DNA from: JANXUF01 sp043747685
GTDB lineage: Bacteria > Actinomycetota > Acidimicrobiia > Acidimicrobiales > Ilumatobacteraceae
DNA length: 5,853 nt
Assembly: GCA_043747685.1 (NCBI GenBank)
Contig: JAYTOR010000317.1
Location: forward strand, 1 to 5,853
Direction of reading: 5' to 3'
A program made the translations under genes and the position numbers. Positions 1 to 4,606 of this stretch are shown here, piece by piece. The number at the start of each line of letters is the position of its first letter. The stretch's first letter is position 1. The notes below the pieces were generated by a model. That model searched no databases. It was not told the DNA's origin and was given only the letters and a program-made list of their open reading frames with translations.

Positions 1-1031
1 TCGTCCTCGACGAGCTCGCCGACAACAACGCGATCCGGGTTGAGCCTGCGCGTCAATTCGACGAGCGATCTGGTGGTGACTTCGCCGCGTTGTTCGGCAT
101 TGGCCTGCCGCGTAAACAGCGCCGGCGCGTCAGGATGGCGCGGGTCGTCTTCGAGACGCAGTTCGAGCAGCGACTTCTCGACGGTCACGATGCGTTCCAA
201 TGGCGACACGACGCCGAGCAGTTCGGTCAACAACGTCGTCTTGCCAGCACCGGGACCGCCGGAGACGAGCATCGTGAAACCGGTCCGTACCAACGCCGTC
301 AATTGCGGGATGATCCAATGCGGAAACAGGCCGCGATCGGCAAGTCCGCCGAGGCCGACCTGGCGGACGGTGAAACGCCGGATGGCGATGCGAGGGTGTG
401 TCGACACGCCGTGCTCAGACGCGCCGCCCAGGACCATCACGACACGGGATCCGTCGTCAGCCTGCAACGTCACCATTGGCGAACTCGTGTCCAGGCGGCT
501 TTCGCCGGCTGTTCCCATGCGCAGCACGAGACCTTTTTGATAGGCGGTGAGTGTCTCCGGCGAGTCCCACAGTTGCCCGACGTTCTCCTTGCGGCCGTCT
601 GTGAATGTCACCCAGGTCGACGCGTGCGAGTTGACATCGATCTCCTCGACCGTGTCGTCCTGCATCCACTGCTCGAGCGGGCCGTGGCCGAACATCTGCG
701 CAAGCACCTGGTGGCGTAGTTCGTTGACTTCGTCGACGTCGAGTGGGCGCTCGCCCTTGGCCAGTCGCCGCTGGCCGATCGTGGCGATCTCCTCCTGGAT
801 CCAGCCGCCGACCATGCTGCGTTGCAGATCTCGGTCGAGGATCAATGCTCGGCGGGTGTGCGAACTCACCTGCTCCTCACGGCGTGCGGCTTCGGTCGCC
901 AGCACATCGGAGAGGCGGAGCGACAGGTGGGTCACGATCTCCTCACGCAATGGACCGAGGAGACGAAGATGATGAGTGTCCGGGCGGCGGCGGGTATGCC
1001 GATCGATCGCCGGAGGGTGGTGACCGTTCAT
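1..1031 (-). CDS. cpaF: CpaF/TadA-type secretion ATPase of a Tad (Flp) pilus, 3' end outside window
   Basis: This is the hexameric motor ATPase that powers Flp pilus assembly at the cytoplasmic face of the membrane. The reading frame is open to the left edge, with 343 residues visible; family members are usually about 400-500 residues, so the C-terminus is missing. A charged N-terminus (1-100) is followed by the family's N-terminal domain, with FGHGPLEQWMQDDTVEEIDVN at about 114-134. The Walker A motif GGPGAGKTT covers 258-266 (Lys264). An Asp-box-like RIVTVEK lies at 280-286, where many homologues have E-D rather than E-K. A His-box-like segment (AEQRGEVTTRSL, 312-323) precedes the Walker B-type segment NPDRVVVGE at 331-339. 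I chose the ATG at 1031 because it overlaps the upstream stop as ATGA and continues the frame without interruption. The family assignment is firm; the pilus role also rests on the neighbouring genes. Confidence 0.93.
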   Translation of the reverse strand, partial: MNGHHPPAIDRHTRRRPDTHHLRLLGPLREEIVTHLSLRLSDVLATEAARREEQVSSHTRRALILDRDLQRSMVGGWIQEEIATIGQRRLAKGERPLDVDEVNELRHQVLAQMFGHGPLEQWMQDDTVEEIDVNSHASTWVTFTDGRKENVGQLWDSPETLTAYQKGLVLRMGTAGESRLDTSSPMVTLQADDGSRVVMVLGGASEHGVSTHPRIAIRRFTVRQVGLGGLADRGLFPHWIIPQLTALVRTGFTMLVSGGPGAGKTTLLTELLGVVSPLERIVTVEKSLLELRLEDDPRHPDAPALFTRQANAEQRGEVTTRSLVELTRRLNPDRVVVGELVED

Positions 1032-1798
1032 CTTGGCGCACCCCAGACGGGTGCTGGCTGCTGGATCGAGACGAGCATGGCCGATAGCAGCGCCGTGGCA
1101 CCGGCGGCCGACCGCATCAATGCAGCGCGCTTCAATCGCCGCGAAGAACCGGTGCGCCCAGCGAGTACCGCCGCCGACCAGTCGTCGACGGCGAGGTCCA
1201 CCGTCGCCACATGCTCACCACGTCCGGCAACGAAGGAGGCGATTTCATCTGCTGAATACGGCCGCGCTCCGATCACCGCCAGCACGATCGGAATCGCTCT
1301 CGAGGCCAGTGCATCGCACAGTTCGGCGAGGCGTTCGACATGTACGGCTGCGGCCCGAGCCGAACGCTGATGTTGCAGCACCGGCACGACGGCGATGGAC
1401 GCTTGGGCCACGACCGCCGGCAGGCCTGCTCCGAGGTTTGCCCGCCCGCAGTCGGCAACGAAGACCGGGGAATGGAGCATCGAGAGAATCGGCACGACGC
1501 GATGGCTGACTTCACCGATCGAGGCCGCAGCTTCGATCGCCCGAACGGGTGCTGTCAGCACGCGAATGCCAGTCGGCGACGTCTGGATCAGGGGCTCGAT
1601 CTGCGGCCACGTCGGCGACGGGAGTGCTGCTGCTTGGGACAGCCCGCCGCCTGACCGCGTCAGATCGAGCCACGCACCGACGACCCCACCACGTGGGTCG
1701 GCCTCGAGGCAGACCGCCAACTGATCCGCAGGCCAGGCAGCCGTCAGTGCGACCGCTGTGGTGGTGGCACCGTCTCCGACGACGGCGATGATGCTCAT
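1028..1798 (-). CDS. CpaE/MinD-ParA-like protein of the Tad locus with degenerate P-loop
   Basis: The 256-residue protein has the layout of the MinD/ParA P-loop family. A beta strand and loop, IIAVVGDGATTTA (residues 3-15), sit where the deviant Walker A motif belongs. LEADPRGG (31-38) matches the DxDPxGG segment, and FVADCGR (113-119) matches the Walker B strand. The invariant Walker A lysine is replaced: GDGATTT reads where GxGKTTT is expected, so ATP hydrolysis is doubtful. Its place between cpaB-like and cpaF genes is that of CpaE/TadZ, which positions the pilus machine at the pole or on the membrane. Actinobacterial Tad loci also carry septum-site-determining-like proteins of this type. 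No separate receiver domain is present. The ATG at 1798 overlaps the upstream TGA (ATGA), and the gene's own TGA overlaps the cpaF start in the same way. The fold is likely; the exact role is inferred from context. Confidence 0.8.
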   Translation of the reverse strand: MSIIAVVGDGATTTAVALTAAWPADQLAVCLEADPRGGVVGAWLDLTRSGGGLSQAAALPSPTWPQIEPLIQTSPTGIRVLTAPVRAIEAAASIGEVSHRVVPILSMLHSPVFVADCGRANLGAGLPAVVAQASIAVVPVLQHQRSARAAAVHVERLAELCDALASRAIPIVLAVIGARPYSADEIASFVAGRGEHVATVDLAVDDWSAAVLAGRTGSSRRLKRAALMRSAAGATALLSAMLVSIQQPAPVWGAPR

Positions 1799-2607
1799 CC
1801 CGTTTCGCCGTCCGCCAACGCACCCGAGGCGGACGTCGACGGTGGCACGGAAGCTGACGATGCTGTCGGTCGACCAGTCGAAATCGGAGAAGGCGGTCGT
1901 TGCGTTGTGGAGTAGGCCGGATCGCTACCTGGATCGACGAGAATCACGCGAACGGTCTCGGCGGCTACGACGTGGGGGGCATCAGTCGCCGACACCTCGA
2001 AGGACAGGCCGAGGCGATCTGTCTGACCGCTGACAGGAGCCGGCAGGGTCACGACCCGAGCGGACACGGACGACGCCGGAGTCGCTACACCCTGCGCAGC
2101 GATCATCACGAGCAGGACCTGCGATCGTTCCCTCAGACCGGCAGGCAATCCGCCCGTCGGGAAGGTCAGCGCCACGATCGACGAGCCGGCGGCGACGAGT
2201 GGCCTCGTGCTCAGCGCCTGATGCACCAGCAGCGATCCGGCGACGAGACGGACGATGGCCGTCTGACCGACGATGCTGGTCAATTCCGCGGCGGACACGA
2301 CGTTGATGTCGCTCGAGGTCGATGCCTCGACTTCGCGGATATCGGACTCGACGATCTGCTCACCTGCAGGAACATCTCGCGTCACCTGCAACACCGGGAC
2401 GCGCTCGTCGAGTCGTCGGTAGACCGCCAGGTTCACGACGACAGCAGCGGCGAGGAGCGTGACGCCGGCAAGCAGACGGACCCGCGAACGCGAGCGCGGA
2501 CGGAACAACGATCGGCGCGATGCTGCAGTCGCCTGTCGCTGAGTAGTGCCGGATACGGACGGCGGCTCGCTAAGACCTGTGGGCCGGCGGCGCAGCACGG
2601 TTGCCAT
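1795..2607 (-). CDS. cpaB: CpaB/RcpC-like SAF-domain pilus assembly protein
   Basis: With the start chosen here the protein has 270 residues. A basic cytoplasmic N-terminus (1-44, many Arg) leads into one membrane segment (about 45-63, LLAGVTLLAAAVVVNLAVY). A SAF domain follows (about 72-133; VTRDVPAGEQIVESDI is the hallmark), then a CpaB/RcpC-like beta-rich region (about 140-224). The Pro/Ser/Thr-rich tail (about 230-270) looks disordered. CpaB/RcpC proteins are periplasmic or extracytoplasmic components of Tad pilus assembly. In Gram-negative bacteria they work with the secretin, but a Gram-positive host would have none, so the partner here is unknown. An in-frame ATG at 2661 would add 18 residues. 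I prefer 2607 because it overlaps the TGA of the possible leader gene (TGATG), and neither start has a strong ribosome-binding site. The family call is good; the start is uncertain. Confidence 0.83.
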   Translation of the reverse strand: MATVLRRRPTGLSEPPSVSGTTQRQATAASRRSLFRPRSRSRVRLLAGVTLLAAAVVVNLAVYRRLDERVPVLQVTRDVPAGEQIVESDIREVEASTSSDINVVSAAELTSIVGQTAIVRLVAGSLLVHQALSTRPLVAAGSSIVALTFPTGGLPAGLRERSQVLLVMIAAQGVATPASSVSARVVTLPAPVSGQTDRLGLSFEVSATDAPHVVAAETVRVILVDPGSDPAYSTTQRPPSPISTGRPTASSASVPPSTSASGALADGETG

Positions 2608-2759
2608 CAGATACCGCTCGGCAGGCTGGCCGTCAGTCGAGACGCCCGGAGACGGTCGCATGACGGCGATCGATAGCGCAACGCGACGGGGCGCCTTGAT
2701 TCCACGAGCTGATCGATTACTTTTGAAAGGCTCAAACGACTACCCGTAGTCAGCTGCAT
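2607..2759 (-). CDS. Possible 50-residue leader gene of the Tad operon, no recognised family
   Basis: This short frame begins MQLTTGSRLSLSKVIDQLVE and ends ...LTASLPSGI. I recognise no family, signal peptide or membrane segment. The Arg-rich, Ser/Leu-rich sequence could fold as a short helix but shows no diagnostic motif. Two things favour translation. A GGAGG lies four bases before the ATG (2764-2768), the clearest ribosome-binding site in the window, and its TGA overlaps the next ATG as TGATG, the usual coupling arrangement. The first 20 codons are less GC-rich than the surrounding genes (for example TCA, AAA, GTA), which fits a leader or regulatory stretch as well as a gene. The alternative is an untranslated leader with a chance open frame, cpaB then starting at 2661 or 2607 without help. 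It is too short for composition to decide. Confidence 0.4.
   Translation of the reverse strand: MQLTTGSRLSLSKVIDQLVESRRPVALRYRSPSCDRLRASRLTASLPSGI
2738..2751. repeat. 14-base inverted repeat GACTAC-CC-GTAGTC inside the leader ORF
   Basis: Six-base arms GACTAC and GTAGTC flank a two-base centre. The repeat covers codons 3-8 of the possible leader gene and lies about 27-40 bases downstream of the proposed transcription start. It may be an operator for a dimeric regulator acting as a roadblock. As RNA it could form only a small hairpin. No regulator is identified, and the site may be coincidental. Confidence 0.35.
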
Positions 2760-2763
2760 ATAT

Positions 2764-2768
2764 CCTCC
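2764..2768 (-). promoter_or_regulatory. Strong Shine-Dalgarno site (GGAGG) before the leader ORF
   Basis: Reading the minus strand, GGCGGAGGATATATG places GGAGG four bases before the ATG at 2759. The other starts in the window have weak sites or none, so this one argues that translation of the pilus operon begins at 2759 rather than at the CpaB start. The spacing is slightly short of the usual 5-8 bases. Confidence 0.55.
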
Positions 2769-2784
2769 GCCTTGTATCAAGCAA

Positions 2785-2815
2785 ACCATAACCCACGTCG
2801 GCGGAAGCGGAACAA
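2785..2815 (-). promoter_or_regulatory. Candidate promoter of the Tad operon
   Basis: On the minus strand TTGTTC (2815-2810) and TATGGT (2790-2785) are separated by 19 bases. The second matches the TAnnnT -10 pattern of actinobacterial housekeeping promoters. The first keeps the TTG of a -35 box, but the spacer is one or two bases longer than usual. The start site would fall near 2778, giving a leader of about 20 bases that contains the GGAGG. This is inferred from pattern and position only. Confidence 0.3.
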
Positions 2816-3032
2816 CGTCCGGCGCTGCATCAACATTGGGGGTGGGCTGCGTCTGCTGAACTACCGTCGACGCGTCGACCCGCCACATTGCGTCACCGTT
2901 GTTTCCCTTTCAGCGAGATTGCCGTCGCGGGCAGTTGCCTGCGACAGCTCTGATGTGTGCCTGGCGGATGGCGAATCGGAAACACAGCCAGAATGTCTGA
3001 TGCGGCATTGCTCGCCGGGGCGCTCGGAGCGG
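2816..3032. other. Intergenic region between prepilin peptidase and Tad operon
   Basis: I see no convincing gene here. The open frames in this stretch on both strands lack start signals and read as low-information Arg/Ser/Pro sequence. In particular no Flp-type pilin is present, since there is no short frame with a GxxxxEY processing site and a hydrophobic helix. It holds a perfect 14-base palindrome GTCGACGCGTCGAC at 2866-2879. GTCGAC words are common in such GC-rich DNA, so this may be chance. No U-tract terminator follows the peptidase stop. Confidence 0.5.
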
Positions 3033-3572
3033 TCAGATCGCGAAAAGGCCGTGACGGTAGGCAACGACTCCGGCGATGGCGCCGACGACGAGGGAGGGTC
3101 CGAGCCGTATCGATGCCTTTCGGCCGTGACGCACGGCGACAGCCAGGCCGGCGAACGACACGGCGACGCAGATGCCGAGAGTGACGACCAGCGATGCCGA
3201 TGTCGAGATCAAACCCGCAGCGCCGCCGAACACGGCAGCGAGCTTGACGTCGCCTCCACCCATCTGCTCCAACAGGAACAACATCAGGAACAGCGCTGAC
3301 GCGATCGCCATGCCGATGAGCACATGCCACACGACAGCGAACCTGTCGTCGATCGCTCCGCAGACTCCGGCTCCGACGACAGCGACGAGCCCGGCGAACG
3401 AGCAGCGGTTCGGAATGTGGCCCGTCATCGCGTCGATCGCCGCTCCGGCTCCGGCCGCCGCGCCGACGCCGATCCATCCCGTCACGATCCACCACGGCGA
3501 CGACCACGTCACCGCTGCCGACAGGCATGCGCCGGCGAACGAAGCCGCAACGGTCACTCGACGTCCTGTCAT
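3033..3572 (-). CDS. A24-family prepilin peptidase (TadV/CpaA-like), short form
   Basis: This is a membrane aspartic protease expected to cleave the leader of Flp pre-pilin and pseudopilins. From the ATG at 3572 it has 179 residues, almost entirely hydrophobic, consistent with about five or six membrane helices. Both catalytic aspartates are visible: Asp47 in AIDAMTGHIPN (45-55), the first-site D...IPN motif, and Asp108 in GGGDVKLAA (105-113), the GxGD motif. It lacks the N-terminal Cys-rich methylase domain of the long PilD type, as is normal for TadV/CpaA. The frame stays open upstream to 3752, but that part overlaps the aminopeptidase gene and does not look like a membrane protein. A GTG at 3557 preceded by AGGA is another possible start. 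It lies on the same strand as the Tad operon but is separated from it by a gap, so it probably has its own promoter. Confidence 0.9.
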   Translation of the reverse strand: MTGRRVTVAASFAGACLSAAVTWSSPWWIVTGWIGVGAAAGAGAAIDAMTGHIPNRCSFAGLVAVVGAGVCGAIDDRFAVVWHVLIGMAIASALFLMLFLLEQMGGGDVKLAAVFGGAAGLISTSASLVVTLGICVAVSFAGLAVAVRHGRKASIRLGPSLVVGAIAGVVAYRHGLFAI

Positions 3573-3576
3573 TGCC

Positions 3577-3596
3577 GGTGAACGGTACCCTTCACC
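3577..3596. promoter_or_regulatory. Palindrome and divergent -10 boxes between prepilin peptidase and map
   Basis: The 20-base element has arms GGTGAA and TTCACC around CGGTACCC. All base pairs match except one symmetric C/C position (3583/3590). It fills nearly all of the 25 bases between the two start codons. On the plus strand TACCCT (3586-3591) ends six bases before the map ATG. On the minus strand TACCGT (3587-3582) ends nine bases before the peptidase ATG. Both fit TAnnnT, and the first spacing is that of leaderless actinobacterial transcripts. Neither gene has a clear Shine-Dalgarno site at these ATGs. The symmetry may be an operator, or a by-product of two back-to-back -10 boxes. Confidence 0.45.
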
Positions 3597-3597
3597 T

Positions 3598-4578
3598 ATG
3601 ACGAGTTCGACGATCGCTCCCCCCGCGTCACTCAGTGCCAACGACCCGTGCTGGTGCGGTAGCGGCCGAAAGTACAAGCGCTGCCACAAGCAACTCGAAG
3701 GACGCATCGTCGCCGGCGAAGTCAGCCCATACCGCCCGGTGCCTGCCCACATCCCGCGTCCTCCCTATGCCGAGACCGGTATCCCGATCCGCTGGGATGA
3801 ACCGCGTATCAAGTCGCCGGAGATCATCGAGAAGATGCGCTTTGCCGGCATCCTCGCTGCCGAGATTCTCCGCAAAGCCGGCGAGATGGTCGCCCCAGGG
3901 GTCACGACGGAGGAGATCGACGAGTACGTCCACCAGCTGACGATCGACGCCGATGCATACCCAAGCCCGCTCAACTACGGCCATTTCCCGAAAAGTGTGT
4001 GCACCAGTGTCAACGAGGTCATCTGCCACGGCATCCCCGATTCCAGGGCGCTGCTCGCCGGCGACATCATCAACCTCGACGTCACCTGCTTCATCAACGG
4101 TGTGCACGGTGACACCAACGCCACATTCCTCGTCGGCGACGTCGATCCCGCCAGCCGCCAACTCGTCAAGGTGACCGAGGAATGCATGTGGCTCGGCATC
4201 GAAGCCGTCAAGCCCGGCAGGCCATTCAGCGACATCGGCAAGGCGATCGAGACGCACGCCAAGAAGTTCCGCTACGGGGTCATCCGCTCGTTCGTCGGCC
4301 ACGGCATCGGCGAGCAGTTCCACACCGATCTGCAGATCGCCCATTATTTCGATCCTCGGGCAACGACGGTGATGCGGCCAGGGATGACGTTCACGATCGA
4401 GCCGATGATCAGCCTCGGCGGCTGGCAGCACAAGACATGGCCGGACCATTGGACCGCTGTCACTGCCGACGGCAAACGCACCGCGCAGTACGAGCACACG
4501 ATTCTCGTGACCGATGACGGCCACGACGTGCTGACAGCGCCAGGTGCCGTCAGCCACTCAGCACCGTGGACTCGCTGA
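3598..4578 (+). CDS. map: Type I methionine aminopeptidase with N-terminal SEC-C zinc motif
   Basis: The 326-residue cytoplasmic enzyme removes the initiator methionine from new proteins. All five metal ligands are in place: Asp161 (LDVT), Asp172 (HGDTNATF), His235 (GHGIG), Glu268 (TIEPM) and Glu299 (QYEHT). The substrate-contacting His144 lies in CHGIP. The N-terminus carries a SEC-C motif, PCWCGSGRKYKRCH (17-30; Cys18, Cys20, Cys29, His30), a zinc site known from the SecA tail. A linker (31-70) resembles the proline-containing N-terminal extension of actinobacterial MapB-type enzymes (for example RPVPAHIPRPPY). The ATG at 3598 is preferred because it just precedes the SEC-C motif. The upstream open frame to 3172 is antisense to the peptidase gene. 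No Shine-Dalgarno site is evident, consistent with a leaderless transcript. The SEC-C motif plausibly helps ribosome or metal binding, but that is inference. Confidence 0.97.
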   Translation: MTSSTIAPPASLSANDPCWCGSGRKYKRCHKQLEGRIVAGEVSPYRPVPAHIPRPPYAETGIPIRWDEPRIKSPEIIEKMRFAGILAAEILRKAGEMVAPGVTTEEIDEYVHQLTIDADAYPSPLNYGHFPKSVCTSVNEVICHGIPDSRALLAGDIINLDVTCFINGVHGDTNATFLVGDVDPASRQLVKVTEECMWLGIEAVKPGRPFSDIGKAIETHAKKFRYGVIRSFVGHGIGEQFHTDLQIAHYFDPRATTVMRPGMTFTIEPMISLGGWQHKTWPDHWTAVTADGKRTAQYEHTILVTDDGHDVLTAPGAVSHSAPWTR

Positions 4579-4606
4579 CCGGATCGATCAATCGGTTGCT
4601 GGCGAG
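4571..4606. terminator. Weak imperfect hairpin spanning the convergent stop codons
   Basis: CTCGC (4571-4575) can pair with GCGAG (4602-4606), and ACCG (4578-4581) with CGGT (4593-4596), with an asymmetric bulge between the two stems. It covers both stop codons of the tail-to-tail genes and could slow transcription from either side. There is no U-tract, so intrinsic termination is doubtful. Confidence 0.2.

Noticed and set aside
90..719. Long plus-strand open frame opposite cpaF, and similar plus-strand frames across 1-2676
   Set aside because: They are antisense to genes with clear motifs and encode Arg/Ser/Pro-rich sequence without recognisable domains, as expected from opposite-strand frames in GC-rich DNA.
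2760..2888. Upstream extension of the leader frame to an ATG at 2888 (93 residues)
   Set aside because: The extension would translate the GGAGG site and the promoter candidate, has no good start signal of its own, and looks like no known protein.
2870..2940. Resemblance to a cyclic-di-GMP-I (GEMM) riboswitch upstream of the pilus genes (GGTGACGCAA on the minus strand)
   Set aside because: Only a short word matches. The conserved ACAGGGCAAACC segment, the tetraloop stem and the second domain could not be placed.
2816..3032. Possible Flp pilin gene between the peptidase and cpaB
   Set aside because: No short frame on either strand shows a prepilin processing site followed by a hydrophobic helix.
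3172..3597. N-terminal extension of the methionine aminopeptidase frame to 3172
   Set aside because: It is antisense to the membrane-spanning peptidase gene and is Ala/Pro/Thr-rich shadow sequence; the ATG at 3598 gives a normal enzyme with the SEC-C motif at its start.
3573..3752. N-terminal extension of the prepilin peptidase to an ATG at 3752
   Set aside because: It overlaps the start and SEC-C motif of map on the other strand and does not resemble a peptidase N-terminus.
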